A DNA stretch of 64,000 bases from Hellea sp. (GCA_020629545.1 JAHDDC010000002.1:1-64000); one strand, 5' to 3'; numbered from the stretch's first letter, positions 1-8,166 are shown. Made by a program: numbers and translations. Notes: generated by a model from the letters alone, not told the origin.

Positions 1-139
1 CGGCTCCGCCGCGCTTATCGGTCTGATCTCGATATTCCTGCAAGGTGATGATATCTGGCGCATGGTCGAGTAGAACCTTAGCGATGCCATCGGCTCGCCG
101 TCCGCCGCCTTGAAGAATGTTCCAGGATAGGAGTCTCAT
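1..139 (-). CDS. Endonuclease/exonuclease/phosphatase family protein, N-terminal fragment
   Basis: The reverse strand from 139 opens with ATG and reads MRLLSWNILQGGG, followed by DGIAKVLLDHAPDIITLQEYR, and runs off the window start. The pattern LSWNI(L/Q)..GG and the DI(I/V)xLQE block are the first two motifs of the EEP (DNase I-like) fold, where Asn binds metal and Glu is the metal ligand. The family cleaves phosphodiester or phosphomonoester bonds in nucleic acids, lipids or small molecules, so the substrate cannot be given from about 46 residues. It is transcribed divergently from the serine hydrolase that follows, sharing a short AT-rich gap of about 107 bases. Confidence 0.75.
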   Translation of the reverse strand, partial: MRLLSWNILQGGGRRADGIAKVLLDHAPDIITLQEYRDQTDKRGGA

Positions 140-246
140 TTTTTTAGGTTATTGAACGTCGGTATCTTGGTCAAATTCAATTTAATCCAAAATAAATTTA
201 TTGATAAACGATAAATTTAATGATAGCTTGTCGATGGAGTTAGCCT

Positions 247-1593
247 ATGATCAACCGCCTATTTGTTATAATCTGTTTTTCTTTGGCCCTGATATTATCG
301 GGCTGTAAATCCGAACGAGCTGTGGATCTGGATGCGCCCTATCAGGCTATGTCAAAACGCATCGATGGATATTATTCGCGGCTCGCTGAACAATCGGAGT
401 TTTCTGGAATCATAAGGGTTGAAGACGCAGGTGTACTCATGTTCGAGCACACCTATGGTTATGCGGATTGGAGCCAAAAATCCGCGATTACAGCTCAAAC
501 ACGATTTGGTACTGGGTCAGTGACTAAAGGCATCACGGCAGCCCTCATTTTGGAGCTGGTTAAAACAGAAACTTTGAATCTTGATGCAAAGGCCTCGAAA
601 TATGTCAGTGAATTAGAACCGTTCGATTTTACGCTTCGGGATATTCTGACCCATCGAGCGGGCCTACCCCGGATGCTGCCACCGAATACAGGCGTGGAGT
701 TGCAAAACAATGGTGTATCCAAGTGGATCGCAAGTCATCCTGACCAGCTAAGTGACATGGGGGATTATCAATATTCCAATGTAGGTTTTGCTATATTGGC
801 CGAAATAGCCGAAAATGCGACTGGCTCATCTTATGAAAAACTGGCCACTCAAAAACTATTTTTGCCCCTTGGATTGAAAAATAGTCTCATAGATAGGGAA
901 GGAGCGGCTTCTCATCCGAAAGGAGCTCAACCATACGCGCCCGGTCCTGATCCCTTTGGCGTCATGCAACGAGACACGACTGTTACGGAGCTCGGGAGCG
1001 CCGGTCTGGTAACGTCCATCGAAGACCTTGCAAAATGGGGCAGGATTATTGGCCGTGGAAAATATCCAGAATTTTTGAATGAAAATGTCCGATTCGGATC
1101 GGTAAACGTTGGGGATAGGCATGGTACAAATTATATTTGGGTACAGGGAAGCTTGCCAGGTTATGCTGCAGGGACGATCTATTGGCCGGAAAAGGATCTC
1201 AGTATTTCCTATGTTTCCAATTTGTTTAATCACACGCTTATCAACATAGAGCCCATACTTATTGATCTGGTTTTACTTGAGGATGCAGAGCAACCGCCTC
1301 AAAGACCTGATTGGGTTAAAAAGGGTGAAATTCACACTAAAATGACTGGGCGGTTTAACTATCCAGGCTTTGGTGAGATTGAGATTAAGCGTGATGGAAC
1401 AGGGTCTGGCTTAATGCTAACTATGCCCGCCCGCGGCAGCGATTGGGATTTCTATCTTACGCCGACCGAAAATGGCCTGCATTTCCGCGCCTTCAATACG
1501 ATCATTACGCCCCAAGACGACGGCACGCTAAAAGCAGTACAAAACCTTTCTGGAATGGAACCACGCACTTTCAGTATTACGCCGATAAAATAA
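247..1593 (+). CDS. Serine hydrolase, beta-lactamase (class C/PBP-like) family lipoprotein
   Basis: A 448-residue protein with a lipoprotein signal peptide: a hydrophobic N-terminus ends in the lipobox LSGC, with Cys20 as the likely lipidated residue. The body is a beta-lactamase-related serine hydrolase. The catalytic SxxK is SVTK (Ser91-Lys94), the second motif is YSN in DYQYSNVGFAIL (about residues 174-185), and ILTHRAGLP is typical of the family. The C-terminal ~90 residues form a small beta-rich extra domain seen in many relatives. Such proteins act as esterases, D-aminopeptidases or carboxypeptidases in the periplasm; the substrate is not deducible. A GGAG Shine-Dalgarno lies just upstream of the ATG. 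It has no operon partner: the next gene converges on it from the other strand. Confidence 0.85.
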   Translation: MINRLFVIICFSLALILSGCKSERAVDLDAPYQAMSKRIDGYYSRLAEQSEFSGIIRVEDAGVLMFEHTYGYADWSQKSAITAQTRFGTGSVTKGITAALILELVKTETLNLDAKASKYVSELEPFDFTLRDILTHRAGLPRMLPPNTGVELQNNGVSKWIASHPDQLSDMGDYQYSNVGFAILAEIAENATGSSYEKLATQKLFLPLGLKNSLIDREGAASHPKGAQPYAPGPDPFGVMQRDTTVTELGSAGLVTSIEDLAKWGRIIGRGKYPEFLNENVRFGSVNVGDRHGTNYIWVQGSLPGYAAGTIYWPEKDLSISYVSNLFNHTLINIEPILIDLVLLEDAEQPPQRPDWVKKGEIHTKMTGRFNYPGFGEIEIKRDGTGSGLMLTMPARGSDWDFYLTPTENGLHFRAFNTIITPQDDGTLKAVQNLSGMEPRTFSITPIK

Positions 1594-1740
1594 TTTGTTT
1601 GGGTCGATGGGCTGACGCCTACGAAAATATGCAGGTTAGTAAACTACAGATATCTGCAGTGAAATTTTCCTGTATCGGACTTCACAATCGATTACCCAGT
1701 GGCCTTATTTGTTACCTAAACAGAAAGCTTCTCATTCCAG

Positions 1741-3225
1741 TCAATTGACTCGCGCCCATCCCTTTTTAAAATACTTCCCTTCCCACTCTTCAAAGAAGGC
1801 TAATATCTGTTCCTTGGATGAGCTGACCCGCATTTCATATTGGAGGGGGTCTTTGCGGTTTTCACTAAAATCCGTGAGTTGCAGGACATAAGCGGGGAAG
1901 TCTTTGGAAGCCTCTTCCTTGTTTGTTTTCCACGCGACGAGTTTACGGACCATTTGCCCGCCTCGCAATTCTTTAGTGGCAACGGCGCGTTTGACGATTT
2001 CGGATATGGGTAATTTGATCTCTTCGGCCACCCGGTCAATATCCGGGATGTTGACGATATCGGTCAGCTGCGAGAGGCGGACATCATCTTTGTCGGCTTT
2101 TTTGTCATCCCGGAAGCGAACAAATTGCGGTGAAATGATTGAGCAAAGCGGGAGCCGCCGCAGGCCTTCCCAGCGCGCTTCGTCGGCGTTCCAGGCTAGC
2201 ACCATTTTATCAATCGGATTACCGCGCGAGGTCATGGAAACCATGTCCAGACATTGCAGCTCTATCACTAGGCCGGGCTCGACCATTTGGTAAGCGACGC
2301 GGGCTGAGTTCACTTCGTGGAAGTCTGACTCGACGACGCGTTCCTTAAGCTTGGACAGAATTTCACGGCGCTGATCATCGGAAAATCCGCCGCCAACCCG
2401 GGAGACGATTTGATAGGTGCCGTCTTCGCGCACGATCGCCAGCAGCATATCATGGAGCATGCCTTCGCGGTCATCCGTGCTTTCAGTAAAGCCAATAACG
2501 GCCAGGTCAATATTATGCTTGGGTTTGACCTTGAACATTCCGGCAGTTTCAGAACGCGCCACAACCCCTTCTTCGCCTTGTTCCGTTACCCATTCGTGGA
2601 ATTGCTTCAGGACAGCTTTGGAATTCTCGCCAGTTACAGTATCAACCGGATGAACCCGATCGCCGCCTTCAAACAATTCGCGCATTTTCTCTAGCGCGTG
2701 GTCATAGGTCATGGACAGATCTTGCCCGTCCAGATCGTAAATATTAAAGGCCGCGAAACAGAGCTGATTCAGTTCGTCCTCGCTGGTCGGTTTGCGGCCA
2801 ATCCGGACAATATCATGGACGCGTGTGGCTTTGCCATCGCGCTTTTTATGGTCCTCTGTTCGGCGAACATAAAACTCTCCACCGATCAGCGCGAATTTGA
2901 CCCCCGCCTTTTTGAGAAGCTCTGCCGCCTCGGCCATAAAGGGCGCGCCGGCGCGTACCGTTTTGCCCGGATTGAGGATACAGCATTCACCCTCTTTGTA
3001 GATAAGCATGGTGAACTCACCGTCATATTTACGGCTGATCTGATAGACGCTATCCGGTATGCGCCGCTTGGCGGTTTCCGTATCCAGCGCGATAGTCATC
3101 TGCCCGAGCTGACGCCGCCTGGTCCTAACAATCCGCAAATAATCCGGACTATCCAGATCATCCGCTGTCCCGACCCGGTATCCGCCAAAAAGCGCGCGCA
3201 TATTTTCTTCATTGTAAAGAGGCAT
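1741..3225 (-). CDS. ATP-dependent DNA/RNA ligase, last gene of the primase-ligase operon
   Basis: A 494-residue nucleotidyltransferase-superfamily ligase. The motifs occur in order: KYDG at residues 66-69 (Lys66 should carry AMP), GGEFYV with Glu117, FAAFNIYDLDG near 157-167 (motif III), EGVVAR at 219-224 (motif IV) and FKVKPKH at 231-237 (motif V). An OB-fold-like stretch follows, then about 130 residues with no match I recognise. It is not LigA (NAD-dependent) and lacks the polymerase and phosphoesterase domains of LigD. The start overlaps the upstream stop by one base (TAATG), so translation is probably coupled. It may seal DNA or RNA nicks; the sequence does not say which. Its position behind an AEP primase and HAD domain suggests end repair, which is inference. 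Confidence 0.85.
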   Translation of the reverse strand: MPLYNEENMRALFGGYRVGTADDLDSPDYLRIVRTRRRQLGQMTIALDTETAKRRIPDSVYQISRKYDGEFTMLIYKEGECCILNPGKTVRAGAPFMAEAAELLKKAGVKFALIGGEFYVRRTEDHKKRDGKATRVHDIVRIGRKPTSEDELNQLCFAAFNIYDLDGQDLSMTYDHALEKMRELFEGGDRVHPVDTVTGENSKAVLKQFHEWVTEQGEEGVVARSETAGMFKVKPKHNIDLAVIGFTESTDDREGMLHDMLLAIVREDGTYQIVSRVGGGFSDDQRREILSKLKERVVESDFHEVNSARVAYQMVEPGLVIELQCLDMVSMTSRGNPIDKMVLAWNADEARWEGLRRLPLCSIISPQFVRFRDDKKADKDDVRLSQLTDIVNIPDIDRVAEEIKLPISEIVKRAVATKELRGGQMVRKLVAWKTNKEEASKDFPAYVLQLTDFSENRKDPLQYEMRVSSSKEQILAFFEEWEGKYFKKGWARVN

Positions 3226-3944
3226 TATGTACTTTTCTCCGCCAGCCCGTCCGGTAGTTTCATCTCTTGATTAGACAGATGTAGGAGGAGGATGTATTTT
3301 TCACCGTCGACGCGTCCCTCCAAAAAGCCGCGATAAGGAACGGAGCGGGAGCGAAAAATCAGCGGGTCGCGGCCATGGGCCCCGGCACCGAGGATCATGA
3401 GCGAGCCGCTTTCATGGAGTTCCTTGGCCATCTCAAAGAGGAAGTCATAGGTCAGGCCGTTAATGTGGACGATCTGGAGTTTGGTTTTGAACACGAATTT
3501 ACGGATGGCCTCGGCTTTCGGGATCATTTTTCCGGTCCAGCTTAGCGGAATTTCCGCGTCCACATTGGCCTCTAGCCGTCTTTGCTCGCGGCGCTCGCGC
3601 TCGGAGCCGTCTACATTATAGACGATTTCTTCCTGACGGATGCGGTAAACCAGCTCTTCCTTGGGGTTGATATAAACCCGGGATAGATCCCAAAGGAACA
3701 TGCCGTCGCGTTCAAAATCGATTTCCGGGTCGCCTTCGACCAGAGCCTTGGCGAGCGCTTCGTTTGTCCCGTATTTTTCCAGCATGCTCTCATAATCCTG
3801 ATGCACCGCGCCTTTCAGGATTTTGCGGGTATAGGCGGGCAGGCCTTTGGGGCCTTTATAAAACACTGTGCGGCTATTGCGGGTCGACTCGGCTTTGACA
3901 ACGGCATCGCGAAGTTTGGCATCTGAGAGGTTGATATTAGGCAT
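3225..3944 (-). CDS. Unknown protein of the primase-ligase operon (239 aa)
   Basis: I do not recognise this family. The 239-residue protein has no signal peptide or membrane segment and is charged and soluble. Early residues are basic (SRTVFYKGPKGLPAYTRKILKG), the middle has a beta-rich stretch with many Glu and Arg (ELVYRIRQEEIVYN, ERERREQRRLE), and the C-terminal half carries LQIVHINGLTYDFLFEMAKEL and a Gly-rich ILGAGAHGRDPLIFRSRS. The last block could be a nucleotide- or phosphate-binding loop, but no standard motif is present. It overlaps the 90-aa gene upstream by 8 bases and the ligase downstream by 1 base, so it is clearly part of the same transcript. The obvious guess is an accessory factor for the ligase; nothing in the sequence proves it. 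Confidence 0.6.
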   Translation of the reverse strand: MPNINLSDAKLRDAVVKAESTRNSRTVFYKGPKGLPAYTRKILKGAVHQDYESMLEKYGTNEALAKALVEGDPEIDFERDGMFLWDLSRVYINPKEELVYRIRQEEIVYNVDGSERERREQRRLEANVDAEIPLSWTGKMIPKAEAIRKFVFKTKLQIVHINGLTYDFLFEMAKELHESGSLMILGAGAHGRDPLIFRSRSVPYRGFLEGRVDGEKYILLLHLSNQEMKLPDGLAEKST

Positions 3945-4209
3945 TAGAATCGTCCAACAAGGCTTTCAATCTACGCACTTCAGCAATGAGTGTAGGCACG
4001 TCTTGACGCGCTGATGCAATAAAATCTTGATCGGCATGAGTGTAACCGGTCATTTCCAAGTCATCATATTGCTTTCCATCATTAACCGCGATCATAATGA
4101 AGTCGCTTCCAGATGTATGGTCGCGGCCTTCTATATACGACTTCCAAGGGCCAGGTCGGGCTCTATTGGCACGCATCTCAATGAGTTCTAATTCTTCGTC
4201 TGAAATCAT
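3937..4209 (-). CDS. Small Ea22-like protein (90 aa) in the primase-ligase operon
   Basis: This 90-residue acidic protein has the pattern RARPGPWKSY near residues 15-24 and ends with DQDFIASARQDVPTLIAEVRRLKALL. The combination of a PGPW block and a terminal (D)xxFIAxARxDVPxLxAEVxRL helix is typical of a small protein family common in phage genomes and annotated as Ead/Ea22-like. The function of that family is not known. The C-terminal helix could be a short coiled coil. It starts 2 bases after the stop of the 208-aa gene and overlaps the 239-aa gene by 8 bases. Its presence hints that the operon has mobile or phage ancestry, which is inference. Confidence 0.6.
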   Translation of the reverse strand: MISDEELELIEMRANRARPGPWKSYIEGRDHTSGSDFIMIAVNDGKQYDDLEMTGYTHADQDFIASARQDVPTLIAEVRRLKALLDDSNA

Positions 4210-4211
4210 AC

Positions 4212-4838
4212 TTACAACATATCAAAGTCGAATGAATCGCGATCACCGCTATCATCGTCGCCGAGTTCCTGGGCCCGGGCCGCGCAGATGGCGGCCTGTT
4301 CATAACCCACAAATTCAATATCGGATGTATGGCCGATCAGCATCCAGAGCTCGCCATCTAAATCGGTCATCAAAAATGCTGGATCGTAATAAATTCCGCC
4401 GCGATAGGAAAATGGAAATTTGAATATGGTCCCGGCTTTGAGTTTAGCCGCTAGCGCATCCGTCAAGGCATCCGACGATAAATGATAGGATAGGCGGATC
4501 GGGTGATCGAGAAATTCTTCAATCGTGACTTCTTCCGTCAGATTTGTCGGGGCTGAGAAACTTGACGGGACTTCTTTAATGGCATTGCCGTCTCGGTCAA
4601 TTGGGACAAGCTCATCGCGCTCTATCCAGATGCCTTCAGGGTTTACATATCCTGAGGCGGTCCCCCCCATGGGAATAATGGTCCGACCGTCGCGCGCGAG
4701 GGTCGCCAGATCACAGCGCTTGTCATGGGCGTCAAAGGTTTGCGTAACGACGCGGCCATAAATTTTGGTTCGGTCAATCTTATTGATCTCAACCGTGAAG
4801 GCTTCATTGCCATAAATGAATTCAAGTTTGCGAGCCAT
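4212..4838 (-). CDS. Unknown protein of the primase-ligase operon (208 aa)
   Basis: I do not recognise this family. The ORF is open from 4889, but the internal ATG at 4838 (MARKLEFIYGNE) is preceded by an excellent AGGGGGGAAA Shine-Dalgarno and is preferred, giving 208 rather than 225 residues. The N-terminal half is beta-rich (KIYGRVVTQTFDA, DGRTIIPMGGTASGYVNPEG, IWIERDELVPID), and the centre carries VTIEEFLDHPIRLSYHLSSD. The C-terminal half has KFPFSYRGGIYYDP and an acidic tail of Asp, Ser and Glu. The arrangement is superficially like the beta-barrel of bacterial Ku (barrel strands, then IEEF), but I cannot support homology. It lies 114 bases behind the primase and 2 bases before the Ea22-like gene. 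Confidence 0.6.
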   Translation of the reverse strand: MARKLEFIYGNEAFTVEINKIDRTKIYGRVVTQTFDAHDKRCDLATLARDGRTIIPMGGTASGYVNPEGIWIERDELVPIDRDGNAIKEVPSSFSAPTNLTEEVTIEEFLDHPIRLSYHLSSDALTDALAAKLKAGTIFKFPFSYRGGIYYDPAFLMTDLDGELWMLIGHTSDIEFVGYEQAAICAARAQELGDDDSGDRDSFDFDML

Positions 4839-4952
4839 TTTCCCCCCTGACGTCCGTAGGTCTTTTATCAGAGTGGCACGGGCGAGCACAACGGCTCAGT
4901 AAAAAATTATGCAGTGTCTACACGAGTAAAACTATCGCGGTTTCGAAACCGA

Positions 4953-6170
4953 TTATTCACACAATTTCTCAACGAGGTCGAGTGCCTGTGTAAATGCCTT
5001 CGGCCCATCATATTCGGGGCGGCAAGAGACGCCTTTGTCATCGATATAGGCATGAGATGGCGGCTTGCCGGGGCCGTCCCAAACCGTGTCAAACTCAATC
5101 TGGTGACGCCGTAGCCAGCTCTCTATTTTGTCTTTCATTTCGTCGGCTTTGGGGCCAGAGAGACCGGACATTCGGGACGTCAAAATAGTGATGTCAGCGT
5201 AATCGTTGATCTCGCGGGTGAATTCAACGGCGCCATCAATTGGAGGGCCGATATCCGTGTTCTTACCGGAGGTAACGCGCAAGGCGAGAACACCATCAAG
5301 GTCGATACAAACCTTGGCGCGACCGGCCCGCTTAAACTTGCGTTCAGACGCGGCGATCGACATCCAGCTTTTGCGGCCCCGTTGTAATAATTCGGCCATG
5401 TCTCTGTCATCAACATCCACGCGCGGCGGCGGAGGCCCGCCTCGGGCTTCGAGCATGACATCAATGGCAGCATGTCCTGTAAGCCAGGGATCGTCCAGCC
5501 ACTCATCGCCGCTCCAAAGCGAAACATAATGATAGCGCGTGTGATGTAGACCCGGAAGTTTAAACCAAGAGCCTATAGACTCCGCTTTGACCTTTTTGGG
5601 AAAGGTCTCGGGCTCTTCGTCGAGATTATTTTCTTCCCAGGTTTCGGCAATACCTTTAACCATCGCATAAACGTCGATGGTGGGGGCGGGATTTTCAAAC
5701 AAAACCCAGATGTGATAACCACCAAGATTATTGGTATTGAATAAGAGCGGATCATATCCCTTTTGCTGCAGCTCCTTCCACCAGTTTAGCGCCGCGTTCA
5801 GATTCCGTCTGGCGTGGTCTTCTGCGTTGGTTTTGGTTTCGTCATGCATGTCGATGTCGATGCCAAACCATTTTGATGTACTCTCTTTGGATTTTGCATG
5901 AAGGCCGATGATTTGTGGTTTCCTGTGATGACGGCTGGAAAAATGGCGGGTCAGCTTGTCGATGGTCACCATATCTTCGCCGCGCATTTCTTTACGGGGT
6001 AAAGTCATGGCCTTATAGGCTTTGCCTTCTCTTCGTCTTTCCGCGGGCGTTAAAACAGAATATTGCCCCCAGACATCCTTGCGGTTGACCAGTTTCTCCA
6101 TGGCCCAGTCAGCCAGCTCCGATGCGCGCTCAAACCATTCTTCGCCGATAATCTCATGTGGTGTTGCCAT
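4953..6170 (-). CDS. Archaeo-eukaryotic primase (AEP) domain fused to HAD phosphatase-like domain
   Basis: First gene of the operon, 405 residues. Residues ~90-235 look like an AEP/primase-polymerase catalytic core: WFGIDIDMHDE gives the metal-binding DxD (Asp105, Asp107), NLGGYHIWVLFE gives the conserved His153, and KLPGLHHTRYHYVSLW follows. TOTE-type primases share this layout. After a Pro-rich linker (GGPPPPRVD, ~244-252), residues ~285-405 form a small HAD domain. It has VCIDLDGVLA (Asp290 and Asp292), ILTSR (329-333), a Lys in the PGKPPSHAY region (368-375) and YIDDKG (Asp377/378). HAD domains of this type can remove terminal phosphates. There is no helicase or zinc knuckle. Primer or gap synthesis plus 3'-end cleaning is a reasonable guess for the fused pair. 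Confidence 0.75.
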   Translation of the reverse strand: MATPHEIIGEEWFERASELADWAMEKLVNRKDVWGQYSVLTPAERRREGKAYKAMTLPRKEMRGEDMVTIDKLTRHFSSRHHRKPQIIGLHAKSKESTSKWFGIDIDMHDETKTNAEDHARRNLNAALNWWKELQQKGYDPLLFNTNNLGGYHIWVLFENPAPTIDVYAMVKGIAETWEENNLDEEPETFPKKVKAESIGSWFKLPGLHHTRYHYVSLWSGDEWLDDPWLTGHAAIDVMLEARGGPPPPRVDVDDRDMAELLQRGRKSWMSIAASERKFKRAGRAKVCIDLDGVLALRVTSGKNTDIGPPIDGAVEFTREINDYADITILTSRMSGLSGPKADEMKDKIESWLRRHQIEFDTVWDGPGKPPSHAYIDDKGVSCRPEYDGPKAFTQALDLVEKLCE

Positions 6171-6223
6171 GACGCCTCATAGCGTCATTTCCGAGTTTGC
6201 GCCAATATATTGAATCACTAAGT

Positions 6224-6241
6224 CTGTGACAAATATCACAG
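6224..6241. promoter_or_regulatory. Perfect CRP/FNR-family palindrome in the divergent promoter
   Basis: The sequence CTGTGACAAATATCACAG has perfect arms around a 6-base centre and matches the CRP consensus TGTGA-N6-TCACA exactly. It lies 54 bases upstream of the primase-HAD start (minus strand) and 67 bases upstream of the TTG start at 6309 (plus strand), so it could control either unit. A Crp/Fnr-family regulator with a CRP-like recognition helix (ARETVSR) is encoded at 10150-10794. Confidence 0.65.
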
Positions 6242-6308
6242 TCCACGATTTTCCGTAGCGCTAATAACGCAAAGTTATGATATAGTTTAGTCAAGCTACG
6301 GGGAACAA

Positions 6309-7523
6309 TTGGGACGGCATAGTATATCACTGGTATTATTTTGCCTTCTTTTCGGCTTTCTTTTGGGGTTAGCCGGGTTTCTCAGTGTGGCCTATTTAGG
6401 TGGGTTTGTAGAAGCCGAAACGCCGGAGGCGGTGGCATCAGAATCCCAATTCATCAGCGCAACAGATCGCCTTGAGAAATATCGGTGCCGCGCCGGGGAA
6501 ACCAAGCAGGTTATTATGGGGGGAATTGAGGACGGTTATAATCCGGCAGGTGATGAACCGACCACATTGTCGAAAAGTGCTAAGGCTTATCTGGAAAAAG
6601 CAGGCACTCCGTTTACACGCTCTTACGACGATCCCTCGCAAAACAAGTATTTTTCGGACGCATTTAAAATTCCAGCCCGAACGTATCATGGCATAATGAC
6701 CATCGGTCTTGAAGAACGCTCGCGTCTTAAAAATGACCGCATTGTTTTGGGTTATGCTGATAAAACCAACCGTCATTTGGGCAATGACAACCATGGCAGT
6801 GACATATCTACTCTTCTTGAAACCTGGCAGCAGGCAGATGGCTATGTCTGGTCGAGTTTGGATGTTCCGAAAATTGTAATCTATGAAAAACAAGGTAAAG
6901 AGGGGTGGGTAAATTCGGGATTTTCTCATTTATCTATTCTTGATGCCATTAGGCGAAATAATAATCGCGTTTTCGAAGTCCATATCAGCGATGATACAAT
7001 TGTTGATTTTATAGGATTTGCGCTTTGTCTAGAGCCGGCCGATCACAAAGGTGCTGTGTTTTACAAATATCATTATTCGGGCAAGGCTTCGACACTGAAT
7101 TTTGGGACGGGGTTTGTGAATATGTATAGCACTGGGGGTGCTTATGATGGTGATGTTTATTGCACCGAGTTAAGGCCGATACCCTGCATAAATGACCAAA
7201 ATTTGGCGGCCCCTAATATTGTTTCAAGCACTACTGATGGAATCTGGTCTGGTGGTTACATCAAATTTACTGACGCCGTTGCCGGTAATACTTTTAAGAC
7301 CGAAGATGAGGTCGATGCTTATTGCGGCACCCTATTTGGTCAGGAATATCGCAGCGTCAATAGCAAAGATGGGAGCTGGATGGGCGCTCTTGTTGGTTAT
7401 GGCGAATACCCGGAAGAATATGATGAATATTGGGTCCATTTCAAAGACAGTCCACATATGAATTGCTGGGCGCAGCGTATAGATTATGACGATGTTGCCG
7501 CATTGGAAGCAAAAAGTGAGTAA
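6309..7523 (+). CDS. Exported protein of unknown function, coupled to a response regulator
   Basis: I do not recognise this 404-residue protein. It appears to start at TTG 6309 behind a GGGGA sequence. Residues ~7-32 form one hydrophobic segment (VLFCLLFGFLLGLAGF) that is a signal peptide or membrane anchor, so the rest should be periplasmic. The body is rich in aromatic residues and Asp/Asn, has few cysteines (RCRAG, LCLE, YCTEL, PCIND, YCGTL, NCWAQ) and contains no enzyme motif I can name. The six cysteines could form disulfides. Its last 8 bases overlap the GTG of the NarL-type regulator, so the two are cotranslated. A sensory or input role for the adjacent two-component system is plausible but inferred only from position. 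Confidence 0.6.
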   Translation: MGRHSISLVLFCLLFGFLLGLAGFLSVAYLGGFVEAETPEAVASESQFISATDRLEKYRCRAGETKQVIMGGIEDGYNPAGDEPTTLSKSAKAYLEKAGTPFTRSYDDPSQNKYFSDAFKIPARTYHGIMTIGLEERSRLKNDRIVLGYADKTNRHLGNDNHGSDISTLLETWQQADGYVWSSLDVPKIVIYEKQGKEGWVNSGFSHLSILDAIRRNNNRVFEVHISDDTIVDFIGFALCLEPADHKGAVFYKYHYSGKASTLNFGTGFVNMYSTGGAYDGDVYCTELRPIPCINDQNLAAPNIVSSTTDGIWSGGYIKFTDAVAGNTFKTEDEVDAYCGTLFGQEYRSVNSKDGSWMGALVGYGEYPEEYDEYWVHFKDSPHMNCWAQRIDYDDVAALEAKSE

Positions 7524-8166
7524 ACGCATTCGTATCGGCGTTTTGGAGGATGATCCCGATATGCAGGCTTATGTTCAATATGTTGCCAATCAGTCAGATA
7601 GGCTCGAGGTTATGTTTACAGAAGAAAGTGTTTCTGCTGCCAAGGCTCATATCGATGTCGGCCTGACGCCGGATCTTTGTCTGGTGGATTTGCAATTACC
7701 GGATGGCAGCGGCGTGGAGTTTATCCGTCACGTAACGGCTTCATCTAAAACAAAGTGTCTTGTTCTCACCATTTTGGGTGACCGTACGAGCGTGATCACC
7801 GCGCTAGAAGCCGGGGCGCATGGATATCTTCTTAAGGATAGCTCTGAGAGTATGATTATGCGCAGTATTGAGCAAACTATCAGAGGCGCCAATCCGATTA
7901 GCCCTGAGGCGGCAACTCACCTTCTAAGTTTGTTAGGCGGCGGCAATGAAACAGCACCGACGCTCGATCATGGGCTGACAGTCAAAGAAAGAGAAGTGCT
8001 GACCTATTTCGCCAAAGGCTTGTCTTATAAAGAAACGGCGGAGATGATGAGTGTTTCGGTCCATACGGTCAATGACCATGTTAAAAACATCTACTCCAAA
8101 CTCAGTGTGCATTCCAAAAGTGAAGCGATATTTGAAGCCTTGCAGCTTGGATTGATCAAGATTTAG
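7516..8166 (+). CDS. NarL/FixJ-family response regulator
   Basis: A response regulator of 216 residues from the GTG at 7516; a longer frame opens at 7486. GTG 7516 is preferred because GGAAG sits 7 bases upstream and the receiver domain begins immediately (RIRIGVLEDDPDMQ). The receiver has the acidic pocket LEDD, the phosphoacceptor Asp in CLVDLQLPDGSG, Thr in VLTILGD and Lys in YLLKD. The C-terminus is a LuxR-type HTH with LTVKEREVLTYFAKGLSYKE and SVHTVNDHVKNIYSKLSV. It overlaps the exported-protein gene upstream and is convergent with the histidine kinase gene, overlapping its 3' end by 11 bases. The kinase is of the HisKA_3 class that normally pairs with NarL-type regulators, so the two are probably partners. 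Confidence 0.85.
   Translation: MSKRIRIGVLEDDPDMQAYVQYVANQSDRLEVMFTEESVSAAKAHIDVGLTPDLCLVDLQLPDGSGVEFIRHVTASSKTKCLVLTILGDRTSVITALEAGAHGYLLKDSSESMIMRSIEQTIRGANPISPEAATHLLSLLGGGNETAPTLDHGLTVKEREVLTYFAKGLSYKETAEMMSVSVHTVNDHVKNIYSKLSVHSKSEAIFEALQLGLIKI

Noticed and set aside
2698-3270. 190-codon open frame on the plus strand inside the ligase gene
   Set aside because: It is antisense to a gene with all ligase motifs, has no ribosome-binding site and no family pattern; long antisense frames are expected in coding DNA of this composition.
4212-4838. Identifying the 208-aa protein as Ku
   Set aside because: There is a loose similarity in strand order and an IEEF stretch, but none of Ku's distinctive N-terminal or core motifs can be seen; kept only as a test to run.
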